DNA from: Sulfurivirga caldicuralii
GTDB taxonomy: Bacteria > Pseudomonadota > Gammaproteobacteria > Thiomicrospirales > Thiomicrospiraceae
Length of the DNA: 27,927 nucleotides
Assembly: GCA_015661715.1 (NCBI GenBank)
Contig: DQVN01000143.1
Coordinates: 1 to 27,927 of the forward strand
Reading direction: 5' to 3'
Of the stretch, positions 9,749 to 17,993 are shown in pieces; position 1 is the first letter of the stretch; each line of letters begins with the position of its first letter. Position numbers and translations under genes: made by a program. Below the pieces are notes generated by a model. The model saw nothing but the letters and a program-made list of their open reading frames with translations. It was not told the origin of the DNA and did not search any database.

Positions 9749-11151
9749 CAGAACCAGCCTCGCTTGGGTTTGTGGGTGGTGAAGAGCTCATAGAGGGCTT
9801 CCAGACTGGCCCGGTCGGCGGCGAAAATGACCAGATGGTCTTCCGCCTCGATCACCAGATCCCGGCGGGCAAACAGCACCTTACCGTCTCGTACCACACA
9901 CCCTACGGTCACTTTTTCCGGCCAGGGAATGTCGATCAGCCGACGACCGATTACCCGGGAGGAGTTTTCCGAACCATGCACCACCACCTCCAGCGCTTCG
10001 GCCGCCCCGCGGCGCAGGGTGACCGCCTGGACAGTATCCCCTTTGCGCAGATAGTGCAGCAGGCGGTTGGTGGTGATCCGGTCGGCGGAGATGGCGATAT
10101 CGATCTGGTTCAAATGCAGCAAATCCACATAGGACTGGTTGTTGATCAGGCTGATGACCCGTTTGACCCCCAGTTTTTTCGCCAGCAGGCTGGCGATGAT
10201 ATTGGCCTCATCCCGGTTGGTGACCGCAATGAACAGTTCAATCTCATCGATGCTTTCATCCACCAGCAGGGCTTTATCGGTGATATCGCCATGGATGACG
10301 ATGGTCTCATCCAACTGTTCGGCCAGATAGCGGGCGCGGGAGAGGTTGTGTTCGATGATCTTGACATTATGTTCTTCCTCCAGCGCCTGAGCCAGGGACA
10401 GACCGATATTGCCGCCGCCGGCAATCATGATATGGCGTGAGCGTTGGTACTTTGTGCCCCGCAATACCTGGGAGATGGTGTCGATCTCATCGGGTCGGGC
10501 CAGAAAGAACACTTCATCCCCGGGTTTGATTTCCGTATCCCCCCGGGGAATGACCACTTCGCGGCCGCGGTAGATGGCCACAATTCGGGTTTCCACCCCT
10601 TTGGGCAGAGCTGCCTTCAACTGGCGGATCACTTGGCCGACCATGGGGCCTCCCTCAACCGCCCTGTAAGCCACCAGGCGGACTTTGCCGCCGGCAAAGT
10701 CGATCACCTGCAGCGCGCCGGGATGGCGCACCAGATGCAGAATATGTTCGGTGACCAGATTTTCCGGGCTGATGAGTACATCTATAGTGAGCGCATCAGT
10801 GTTTTGGCTGCGGTCAAACAGCTCGCTGCGCTGCAGATAAGCGGTGTTGCGCACGCGGGCAATCTTGGTGGGGGTTTTATGCAGGGCATAGGCGATATGG
10901 CAGGCGATCAGGTTGGTCTCGTCGGAACGGGTGACGGCAATGAGCATATCCGCCATCTCCAGTCCCGCCTCCTCCAGCACATTGGGATCAGAGGCATGGC
11001 CCACAACGGTGCGGATATCCAGATGATCCTGCAGTTTCTGCAGGTAGGCGGCATCCAGATCCACCAGGGTGATGTCATTGTCCGGGTCGTTGGCCAGCAG
11101 TTCTGCCAGAGAAGAACCGACCTGCCCGGCGCCAAGGATAAGAATGTTCAT
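9748..11151 (-). CDS. trkA: Trk system potassium transporter peripheral subunit TrkA
   Basis: TrkA is the cytoplasmic NAD(H)/ATP-binding subunit that gates TrkH. The 467-residue length is normal, with two RCK units each made of a Rossmann TrkA_N and a TrkA_C domain. The first dinucleotide loop is MNILILGAGQVGSSLAELL with the acidic strand end LVDLD. The second is near residue 240, HIMIAGGGNIGLSLAQAL with IIEH. VVGHASDPNVLEEAG and VIHGDITDKALL are the matching later motifs. ATG 11151 overlaps the ntrX stop as ATGA. Coupling to ntrYX upstream and trkH downstream suggests the sensor pair and K+ uptake are produced from one message. Confidence 0.97.
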   Translation of the reverse strand: MNILILGAGQVGSSLAELLANDPDNDITLVDLDAAYLQKLQDHLDIRTVVGHASDPNVLEEAGLEMADMLIAVTRSDETNLIACHIAYALHKTPTKIARVRNTAYLQRSELFDRSQNTDALTIDVLISPENLVTEHILHLVRHPGALQVIDFAGGKVRLVAYRAVEGGPMVGQVIRQLKAALPKGVETRIVAIYRGREVVIPRGDTEIKPGDEVFFLARPDEIDTISQVLRGTKYQRSRHIMIAGGGNIGLSLAQALEEEHNVKIIEHNLSRARYLAEQLDETIVIHGDITDKALLVDESIDEIELFIAVTNRDEANIIASLLAKKLGVKRVISLINNQSYVDLLHLNQIDIAISADRITTNRLLHYLRKGDTVQAVTLRRGAAEALEVVVHGSENSSRVIGRRLIDIPWPEKVTVGCVVRDGKVLFARRDLVIEAEDHLVIFAADRASLEALYELFTTHKPKRGWF

Positions 11152-12503
11152 GGGTTTTTCGGGTCAATGTCCAGTTGTTTGAGTTTACGGTACAGGTGGG
11201 TACGCTCCAGCCCGGCGCGCCGCGCGGTTGCGGAGACACTGCCGCCGGTCTCCCGCAGCAGCTGGCGCAGGTAAGCTACCTCAAAGGCTTCGCGGGCTTC
11301 CTTCAAGGGCAGAGACGTGTCAATGCCGCCGGTGGGAGCGGTTTGTGCGATCGTGGGTTTGAGCACCGCCTGCACTGCGTCTGCCGTGACAGGGCCTTCT
11401 CCCTGGATGAGCAGGCGCTGGATAACATTTTGCAGCTCCAGCAAATTGCCCGGCCAGGGGTGCTGGCGTAAGGCGTTCTGGGCGCTGATATCAAATGCAC
11501 GCCAGTTCAGTCCCTGGGTCTGAGCCAACCGATCCGTGAAGTGTTCCACCAGCTCCGGCAGATCATCCAGCCGCTGGCGCAATGGGGGGATTTCGATGGT
11601 GGTCAGCTCCAGGCGCTGGGCCAATTGTGGCAGAAACAGTCCCTGTTGCGCCAATGGGGTCAAGGGTCGGTCACTCAAGGCAAACAGGCGCACATCCAGC
11701 TGTACCGGTTCCCCCCCGCCAGGGCGCACATAGGCGCCATCACGCAGCAGGGAGAGCAGGGTGTTTTGTAATTCGGGGCTCAGCAAATGAATATCATTGA
11801 TGATCAGGCTGCCCCCGGCCAGGCGCGACAGCTCACCTACGCGCACCTGTTTGGATTCAACGCTGCCCAGCCAGCGGGTTGGATCATTGTTGAGCTGCTG
11901 GGCGTCCAGCACTTCAAGCGGGTGATCCTTGCGTGGGCTTAAATTGTGGACGGCGCGGGCGAATTGATGCCGCCCTGATCCCCGCTCCCCCAGCACCAGA
12001 ACCGGCATGGTATAACGGGCCAGGCGTTCCGCATCGGCCCGCAGCGCCTGCATGGCGCGGCTTTTGCCGATCAGGTCAATATCCCAACCGGGCAGTTGCT
12101 GGCCATGGGGGCTGCGGCGCGCCAGGCGCAGGTGTTTGAGGGCCCGTTCGGTGGCTACCAGCAGACGGTTCAGGGAGAGCGGTTTCTCCAGAAAATCCCA
12201 GGCGCCTAAGCGGGTGGCCTCCACCGCTGTCTCAATGGTGCCGTGACCAGAGATCATCACCACATTGGTATGGGCCAGCAGCCCCTCTTCTTTCATTTGT
12301 CGCAGCAGGCTGATGCCGTCAATGTCCGGCATCCACACATCCAGAAAGACAATATCCGGCGCGCCGCGGCGCCAGGCGTCCCGCGCCTGCACGCCATTGG
12401 CGGCGGTGGTCACCTGAAAGCCTTCATCTTCAAGAATGTCCTGAATCAGCTCGCGGATGTCCTTTTCATCATCCACGACCAGAATATGGCCACGGTGTGT
12501 CAT
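11148..12503 (-). CDS. ntrX: NtrX-type response regulator with degenerate sigma-54 AAA+ domain
   Basis: The protein is a 451-residue response regulator paired with the NtrY-like kinase upstream. The receiver domain (about 5-122) is intact: DD at 11-12, phospho-acceptor Asp55 in IVFLDVWMPD, Ser85 and Lys107 in LEKP. The C-terminal Fis-type helix-turn-helix (about 405-445) is also good: GGSVSATARRAGLERTHLYRKLKQL. The central AAA+ domain is unusual. Walker A is GERGSGRH (172-179), with Arg in place of the catalytic Lys. Walker B is GGSLIINDIHL, with Asn-Asp instead of Asp-Glu. No GAFTGA loop for sigma-54 contact can be found between them. ATP-driven sigma-54 activation is therefore unlikely, and it may act as an ordinary DNA-binding regulator. 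Confidence 0.9.
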   Translation of the reverse strand: MTHRGHILVVDDEKDIRELIQDILEDEGFQVTTAANGVQARDAWRRGAPDIVFLDVWMPDIDGISLLRQMKEEGLLAHTNVVMISGHGTIETAVEATRLGAWDFLEKPLSLNRLLVATERALKHLRLARRSPHGQQLPGWDIDLIGKSRAMQALRADAERLARYTMPVLVLGERGSGRHQFARAVHNLSPRKDHPLEVLDAQQLNNDPTRWLGSVESKQVRVGELSRLAGGSLIINDIHLLSPELQNTLLSLLRDGAYVRPGGGEPVQLDVRLFALSDRPLTPLAQQGLFLPQLAQRLELTTIEIPPLRQRLDDLPELVEHFTDRLAQTQGLNWRAFDISAQNALRQHPWPGNLLELQNVIQRLLIQGEGPVTADAVQAVLKPTIAQTAPTGGIDTSLPLKEAREAFEVAYLRQLLRETGGSVSATARRAGLERTHLYRKLKQLDIDPKNP

Positions 12504-14668
12504 GAGGCAGCCGTAACGGGTAAGGTGATCATAAAACAGGTTAATCCCTGGGTGGTATCAGTGTGCACGTCAATCTTTCCATTATGCTCTTCAACGATTT
12601 TCTTGACAATAGCCAGGCCCAATCCGGTGCCTTTGGGTTTGTCGGTGGCATAGGGCTCAAAGATCCAGTTGAGATCTTTGTCTGCCAGGCCGCCGCCATT
12701 GTCACAAACACTCAGCATCACCTTGTCCGCATCGCAAGTGCTGCGCAGCCACAGGGTGGGGGTAGGCTGACCTTGGCAGGCTTCCAGGGCATTTTTGATC
12801 AGATTATGCAGCAGTTGGCGCATCCGGTTTGGATCCACAGAGACTTTTGGGCAAGCGGCTGTTGTTTCCAGTTCAATGGTGACGCCGGGGCGCGCATACA
12901 GGTGCGCCATCTGCTCCAGCAGCTCGTTGAGGTCGGTGGGTTTTTTATCCAGCCGCGGGGTACGGGCATAGTCGGCAAAAGCGTCCACCAGGGTCTGCAT
13001 GGTCTGCACCTGGTCCACAATGGTGCGGGTAAGTTTTTCCAGTAAGCCCCGTTCCGCTTCCGGCAGGTGGCGACTCAGCTTGAAGGCCAGCCGCTCGGCA
13101 GAGAGCTGAATGGGGGTGAGGGGATTTTTGATTTCATGGGCCAGACGGCGCGCCACCTCATGCCAGGCGGCATGGCGCTGGGCTTGCACCAATTCGGTAA
13201 TATCTTCCAGCACGATCACATGGCCATTGGCCTGTTTACCCGGTAGCGGGGCCCCATGGATCAGCAGAATGCGCTCTCCCTGCTGCGTGCGGTAACGCAC
13301 CTGCTGCTGCCAGTGTCCCTGGGCCATCCTCAGCAGGGGGCGCACCTGTTGCCATAGGGGGCGCAGTGGGGCAAATTCGTCCACCACCAGCATGTCATTG
13401 AGACGGCGGTTTTTCGCAGTATGCAGTGGAATACCCAGAATGTTCTCCGCCTGCTGGTTGAACAGGCGTAGGTGATAGCGGCTGTCAAAGGTGAGCACAC
13501 CATTGGACAGACTGCTGATAATGGTCTGCAGATAGGCTTTCTGTAGCTCCACCTGCTGGTGGTTGAGCTGGGCGGTATGCCGGGCCCGCTTGATCTGCAT
13601 CACCATGTCATTGAAGGAGCGCACCAGCTCACCCAATTCATTGTTGGGGGTGTCAGCTTGCACCGGCTCGAGCTCGCCGGTGGCCACACGACGGGTGCCA
13701 CGGGTCAGTTGGCGGATGGGCCGGGTGAAATTGTGAATCAACTGAATGGTCACCAGCAGGGTCGAGAACAGCGCCAGCAGCAACACCAGGGTCAGAATCA
13801 GAATCAAGGTGGTTTTCAGGGGCTCGCGCAGGAAGGCCCGTTGTTGATACTGCAAGGTGGCGGTCTTGACGGTTTCGGCCAGTTCCATCAATTGCTGAGA
13901 GAGGGGAAAGATGGCCTGGAGAATCAACAGGCCGTCTGCGGTATTCAGGGGGATCATGATGCGGAAAAAGGCATGGCGCAGCGCTCCTTCGCCCGCATAT
14001 TCCATGGCTGCATAGTCCCGGCCCTGACGCACCTGTTGAAAGACATTTTCCGGCGGGGTATGGGGAAGGATCTGGGTGCCCTGGGCAGCGGCGCTGAAGG
14101 CGATCAGCTGCTGGTCGTCCCGGAACAGGGCAACTTCGTCGGCATTGAGCAGTTGGCGCAGCTGAGCCAGCGCCAGCGCTGGGGTTTCTGTGAGTTCAAG
14201 TTCAAACAGGTGGGCGCTGGAGCGGGTCAGATTCAGCAGGGTGCGGGTCTCGTTGTCCAGGGTGATGCGCACCAGTTCGGTGGCATTGGCCAGCGCCGTT
14301 TCGGTTTTCACATCAAACCAGGCATCGATTCCCTGGGAGAGAAACTGCAGGGCGAACAGGTAGATCACCAATACAGGCACGCCCACCAGCGAGGTGATCA
14401 GCATGGAGAGCTTGAGCACAATGCGGCTGCCCGGGCGGTTCTGGCGGATCTGACGGCGCAGTTTCCACAGGGTGCGTCCCAGCATGATCAGTAGCAACAC
14501 AATACCGCCCACTGCCACCAGCAGCACAATGGCGTAGGTGTCGGCAAAAGCGCTGGCCTGCTGCAGGCTCTGGCTCAACAGCACCAGCGCCGCCAGGGTG
14601 ATAAAGGAGAGGGCGCTGACCAGGCCGTACTGGCGCAGGGTTCGGGCAAGGGCGCTTATCGCTGCCAT
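12500..14668 (-). CDS. ntrY: NtrY-type membrane sensor histidine kinase
   Basis: The sensor kinase has 722 residues. Hydrophobic helices lie near 15-34, 44-64, 84-110 and 285-312, with a periplasmic sensing region between the last two (about 112-284). A HAMP domain follows (HNFTRPIRQLTRGTRRVATGELEPV, about 312-365), then a PAS domain (YLQTIISSLSNGVLTFDSRYHLRLFNQQAENILGI, about 379-490). The HisKA box is RRLAHEIKNPLTPIQLSAERL, with the phosphorylated His511. The ATPase domain has the N box (Asn626), CDNGGG, IFEPYATDKPKGTGLGLAIVKKI. It overlaps ntrX as ATGA and DUF4390 by 13 nt. In family members the signal concerns nitrogen, redox or envelope state; the ligand here is unknown. Confidence 0.93.
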   Translation of the reverse strand: MAAISALARTLRQYGLVSALSFITLAALVLLSQSLQQASAFADTYAIVLLVAVGGIVLLLIMLGRTLWKLRRQIRQNRPGSRIVLKLSMLITSLVGVPVLVIYLFALQFLSQGIDAWFDVKTETALANATELVRITLDNETRTLLNLTRSSAHLFELELTETPALALAQLRQLLNADEVALFRDDQQLIAFSAAAQGTQILPHTPPENVFQQVRQGRDYAAMEYAGEGALRHAFFRIMIPLNTADGLLILQAIFPLSQQLMELAETVKTATLQYQQRAFLREPLKTTLILILTLVLLLALFSTLLVTIQLIHNFTRPIRQLTRGTRRVATGELEPVQADTPNNELGELVRSFNDMVMQIKRARHTAQLNHQQVELQKAYLQTIISSLSNGVLTFDSRYHLRLFNQQAENILGIPLHTAKNRRLNDMLVVDEFAPLRPLWQQVRPLLRMAQGHWQQQVRYRTQQGERILLIHGAPLPGKQANGHVIVLEDITELVQAQRHAAWHEVARRLAHEIKNPLTPIQLSAERLAFKLSRHLPEAERGLLEKLTRTIVDQVQTMQTLVDAFADYARTPRLDKKPTDLNELLEQMAHLYARPGVTIELETTAACPKVSVDPNRMRQLLHNLIKNALEACQGQPTPTLWLRSTCDADKVMLSVCDNGGGLADKDLNWIFEPYATDKPKGTGLGLAIVKKIVEEHNGKIDVHTDTTQGLTCFMITLPVTAAS

Positions 14669-15249
14669 AGTTTGCGCTCGTCGATGGGTTCAACGATCCA
14701 GCCGCTGTCCAGATGCCAGCGGGAATCGAACAGGGTTTTCAGCCACAACGGCGGCGGCAGATGGGTCTGCAGCAGTCGCAGGCGCAGCTGCAGCGCATAG
14801 GGAACCCCGGGGTGTAAGTCGTGCATTGGCGCCAGGGCGATATCGCTGAAGGTACCCAGTATTTCCAGGGCATCCTGCAAAGTGTCGGCGCTCACCACCC
14901 GCTGGCTGCGCTGATTCAACAGCCACCAGCGCCGATCCAACGGGCTCCAGGACAACTGAACCGTCTGGGTCAGGGCGGCGACACGGCGTTTAAGGGGCAG
15001 CAGTCCCATCAGGCGTGATCGTTCCACCAACTGAAACTGGGTTGAGAAATAGAGGGGAATACCCTGGCGTAGGGCTGCAATCATGTCATCGGAAAGTTTG
15101 ATGCGGATGCGTGCATCGACTTTCAGCGCCTCCTGATCCACATAGTGCTGTAAAAAGATCAGGGTGAGATGGGGCTGGTGCTGTTGTGCCTGGGCAGGCA
15201 ACGCAATCAACATCATAAGCAGTAGCAGATTACGGACGTTTACGCACAT
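14656..15249 (-). CDS. DUF4390 family protein, exported
   Basis: The protein has about 197 residues. It begins with a signal peptide (MCVNVRNLLLLMMLIALPAQAQ) that probably directs it to the periplasm. The body has the features of DUF4390: LKVDARIRIKLSDDMIAALRQGIPLYFSTQFQLVERS, then WWLLNQRSQRVVSADTLQDALEILG and a C-terminal LDSGWIVEPIDERKLWQR. Its function is not established. It commonly lies just upstream of ntrY-like kinases in gammaproteobacteria, so a periplasmic accessory role for that kinase is a reasonable inference. ATG 15249 is chosen because the hydrophobic signal starts there; the frame further upstream is only rsmB read out of frame. It overlaps rsmB by 20 nt and ntrY by 13 nt. 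Confidence 0.86.
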   Translation of the reverse strand: MCVNVRNLLLLMMLIALPAQAQQHQPHLTLIFLQHYVDQEALKVDARIRIKLSDDMIAALRQGIPLYFSTQFQLVERSRLMGLLPLKRRVAALTQTVQLSWSPLDRRWWLLNQRSQRVVSADTLQDALEILGTFSDIALAPMHDLHPGVPYALQLRLRLLQTHLPPPLWLKTLFDSRWHLDSGWIVEPIDERKLWQR

Positions 15250-16531
15250 GGCAATAGTAGAACCCATCCATCTGCTGCTGTCCAGGCAGAATTTGACTGC
15301 CTGGAGCACCGCATGGGGGCAGGCGCTCGATGGGCAACTGCTGGGCATCGGCTGTGCTCTCCAGGAAGGTGGCCATCTGCTGCTGATTTTCTGCTGCCAG
15401 TACTGAGCAGGTGGCATACAACAGGGTGCCCCCTGGTTTGAGCAGTGGCCACAGGGCCTGCACTATCGCTCGCTGAGTTGTGGTGAGGGCGGCAATATCC
15501 TCTGGGGTGCGGTGCCATTTGATATCGGGATGACGCCGGATAATGCCGGTGGCGGAACAGGGCGCATCCAACAAAATATGGTCAAAGGGTTCGCCGTCCC
15601 ACCATTGATCGGGCGTGCTGGCATCCCCCTGGCGCACTTGTGCATGCAGCCCTAAGCGGTGCAGGTTCTCCTGCAGGCGGTTGATCCGCGCCCCATCCTT
15701 TTCCAGGGCGATGATATGGGCCTGGTTTTGGGCCAGCTCCTGCAGGTGGGTGGTCTTACCGCCCGGGGCGGCGCAGGCATCCAGAATGCGCTCGCCCGGG
15801 CGGGGCTGGAGAATCAATGCCGCCTGCTGGGCGGCCACATCCTGCACACTGAACCAGCCCGCATCGAAACCCGGCAGGCGGCGCACATCCACCGCCGATT
15901 TCAGCACGATCGCCTGATCGGAAAGGGGGTGGGGCTGAGGCGCCAGCGCCTGGATTTCAGGTAGCGCCATGTAGCTATCCCGATCCGTTTTGAGGGGGTT
16001 GATGCGCAGCGTCAGCGGCGGGTTGGCATTGTTGGCGTTCAAGATGGCCTGCCACTGCTCAGGCCAGTCCTGCTGCAGCCGATCGATCAGCCACTGGGGG
16101 TGGCTATAGCAGGCGCTGGCGCAGCAGCCCAGCCATTGCTGTCGGGTCGCCCTGTCGGTGCGGGCAAAGTTGCGCAGGACGGCATTGATCAACCCGCGGG
16201 CCCACCGCTTTTTTTGCGGCAGCAGACGCACCGTTTCATTGACGGCAGCATGGGCGGGCACGGCGTCCATATAGTGCAACTGATACAGTCCCAGATACAG
16301 CAGTAGTACCAAGTCCTGATCCTTGGCCTTGAGGGGTTTTTTCAGCAGCGGCATCAGCAGGGCATGGAGGCTGGCCTTCCAGCGCAGCACGCCCAACAGC
16401 AGGTTGTGCAACAGGGGGCGATCTGCCGCAGGACATTGCTGCATCAGCGCAGGTTGCACGGCACTCAGGGAGCGGCCTTCCAGCAGCACCGCCTTTAAGC
16501 CTGTCAGCGCCAGCGTGCGTGCGTTGCTCAT
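15230..16531 (-). CDS. rsmB: 16S rRNA (cytosine-967-C5)-methyltransferase
   Basis: RsmB (Sun, Fmu) methylates C967 of 16S rRNA using SAM. The 433-residue protein has an N-terminal NusB-like RNA-binding domain (to about 140; NLLLGVLRWKASL, PAHAAVNETVRLL, GLINAVLRNFAR). The catalytic domain follows with the SAM loop ILDACAAPGGKTTHLQEL, the acidic ALEKDGARINRLQEN, and both RCMT cysteines in LLDAPCSATGIIRRHPD and YATCSVLAAEN. The start ATG 16531 overlaps the fmt stop as ATGA. The fmt-rsmB pair is a conserved bacterial arrangement linking initiator tRNA and ribosome modification. Confidence 0.97.
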   Translation of the reverse strand: MSNARTLALTGLKAVLLEGRSLSAVQPALMQQCPAADRPLLHNLLLGVLRWKASLHALLMPLLKKPLKAKDQDLVLLLYLGLYQLHYMDAVPAHAAVNETVRLLPQKKRWARGLINAVLRNFARTDRATRQQWLGCCASACYSHPQWLIDRLQQDWPEQWQAILNANNANPPLTLRINPLKTDRDSYMALPEIQALAPQPHPLSDQAIVLKSAVDVRRLPGFDAGWFSVQDVAAQQAALILQPRPGERILDACAAPGGKTTHLQELAQNQAHIIALEKDGARINRLQENLHRLGLHAQVRQGDASTPDQWWDGEPFDHILLDAPCSATGIIRRHPDIKWHRTPEDIAALTTTQRAIVQALWPLLKPGGTLLYATCSVLAAENQQQMATFLESTADAQQLPIERLPPCGAPGSQILPGQQQMDGFYYCHVRKRP

Positions 16532-17451
16532 GCGCCCAACCGCTTGCCCAGAAGTAGGTGGCCATTGGCAAAGTCGGCGGCCGCCATGGCCTTTTTACCG
16601 GCTGGCTGCAGGGTGTGGAGCCGCAACAATCCTTCGCCGCAGGTGATGTCAAGGCCGTTTTTTTCCACCAGGATCACCTCCCCGGGCGTGTCATGGCGCG
16701 GGCCCGGCAGGGCTGTGGCGGTCAATAGCTTCAGCACCTTGCCGTCCAGGTGGGTCAAGGCGGTAGGCCAGGGATTGAAAGCGTGGATCTTGCGCTGGAT
16801 GACCACGGCGGGCTGGTGCCAGTCGATTTCGGCTTCCGCTTTGGTCAGCTTTTTGGCATAGGTGGCCTGCTGCTCATCCTGGGGTATCGGGGTTAGGTGA
16901 TCCAACTGCTCCAGCGCTTCCACGATGGCCTCACCGCCCATGTGACTCAGCCGGTCATGCAGGGTCTGGGCCGTATCCTGCGGCAGGATCGGGGTGGTTT
17001 TTTGCAGCAGCATAGGGCCGGTATCCAGCCCTTCGTCCATCTGCATAATGGTGATGCCGGTTTGCGCATCTCCCGCTTCAATGGCGCGTTGAATGGGGGC
17101 GGCGCCCCGCCAGCGGGGCAGCAAGGAGGCGTGAATATTGAGACAACCTTTGGCCGGTGTCTGCAGAATCGCGCGGGGCAAGATCAAGCCATAGGCCACC
17201 ACCACCATCACCTCTGGCGCCAGGGCAGCCAGCTGGGCCTGGGCCTCGGCGGTTTTCAAGGTTTCTGGTTGGAAGAGCGGCAGGTCGTGCGCCAGGGCAT
17301 ACTGCTTCACCGGGCTGGGGCGCAGTTTCAGGCCTCGTCCAGCCGGGCGATCCGGCTGGGTGTAGACGCCCACCACCGTGTGGCCGGCTTTCCGTATTGC
17401 TTCCAGAGCGGGGACGGAAAACGCCGGCGTCCCGGCAAAGACCAGTCTCAT
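16528..17451 (-). CDS. fmt: Methionyl-tRNA formyltransferase
   Basis: Fmt formylates initiator Met-tRNA using 10-formyltetrahydrofolate, giving fMet-tRNA for translation initiation. The 307-residue protein starts MRLVFAGTPAFSVPALEAI. It has the loop QPDRPAGRGLKLRPSPVK, the catalytic LNIHASLLPRWRGAAPIQRAI (Asn and His) and the partner Asp in MDEGLDTGPML. A C-terminal OB-like tRNA-binding domain covers about 205-305 (IQRKIHAFNPWPTA). ATG 17451 overlaps the def stop as ATGA, so the enzyme that adds the formyl group is coupled to the one that removes it. Confidence 0.98.
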   Translation of the reverse strand: MRLVFAGTPAFSVPALEAIRKAGHTVVGVYTQPDRPAGRGLKLRPSPVKQYALAHDLPLFQPETLKTAEAQAQLAALAPEVMVVVAYGLILPRAILQTPAKGCLNIHASLLPRWRGAAPIQRAIEAGDAQTGITIMQMDEGLDTGPMLLQKTTPILPQDTAQTLHDRLSHMGGEAIVEALEQLDHLTPIPQDEQQATYAKKLTKAEAEIDWHQPAVVIQRKIHAFNPWPTALTHLDGKVLKLLTATALPGPRHDTPGEVILVEKNGLDITCGEGLLRLHTLQPAGKKAMAAADFANGHLLLGKRLGA

Positions 17452-17939
17452 AGCTGCTCCTTACGATATTTATGCAGCAGGCGATTGCGCTTCAGGGTGG
17501 AGAGGTGGTCAATAAACAGCACGCCATTGAGGTGATCGATCTCATGTTGCAGGCAGACGGCCAGCAGATCTTCCGCTTCCAGCTCCACCGGCTGTCCGTC
17601 CCGGTTCAGGCCGCGGATTTTCACTTTGGCCGGACGGCGAACCTGGGCATAGATACCAGGCAGGGAGAGGCAGCCCTCCTCATAGACGATTTCCCCATCG
17701 GTGGCGATGATTTCCGGGTTGACCAACGCAATGGGTTGGCTTTTATCCTCGCTGACATCGGCCACGATAACGCGCACATCCCGGCCCACCTGGGGGGCGG
17801 CTAAACCGATGCCCGGGGCTTCATACATGGTGTAGAGCATGTCATCGATCAGCGTGGCGATCTCATCCGACATCTCCGTCGGCTTGCAGCGGGTGCGCAG
17901 AATTTCATCCGGGTAGAGTTTGATATCCAGTTTGTTCAT
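17448..17939 (-). CDS. def: Peptide deformylase
   Basis: Def removes the N-formyl group from nascent proteins. All three metal-site motifs are present: GIGLAAPQVG, EEGCLSLPG (Cys ligand) and QHEIDHLNG (two His ligands and the catalytic Glu). I prefer ATG 17939 (MNKLDIKLYPDEILRTR, 163 residues). It matches usual family N-termini and has GGAA (plus-strand 17949-17952) 9 nt upstream. The in-frame ATG 17948 would add MKP but abuts that GGAA with no spacing. It heads the long minus-strand run and its promoter lies in the short gap shared with dprA. Confidence 0.96.
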   Translation of the reverse strand: MNKLDIKLYPDEILRTRCKPTEMSDEIATLIDDMLYTMYEAPGIGLAAPQVGRDVRVIVADVSEDKSQPIALVNPEIIATDGEIVYEEGCLSLPGIYAQVRRPAKVKIRGLNRDGQPVELEAEDLLAVCLQHEIDHLNGVLFIDHLSTLKRNRLLHKYRKEQL

Positions 17940-17942
17940 GGG

Positions 17943-17993
17943 CTTCATTTCCGTGGTTTGTCATTTATTATAGTGCCCATGACACAGGAACAA
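17943..17993. promoter_or_regulatory. Shared divergent promoter of the def operon and dprA
   Basis: On the minus strand a perfect -10 box TATAAT occupies 17972-17967. A weak -35 TTGTTC (17993-17988, 15-bp spacing) falls within the first dprA codons. A start point near 17960 would give def a leader of about 20 nt. On the plus strand TATTAT (17966-17971, 5 of 6 matches) covers almost the same bases, with a weak TTCATT at 17944-17949 (16-bp spacing). Its start point would fall at about 17978-17979, on the dprA ATG. Assignment is by consensus inspection only. Confidence 0.5.
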
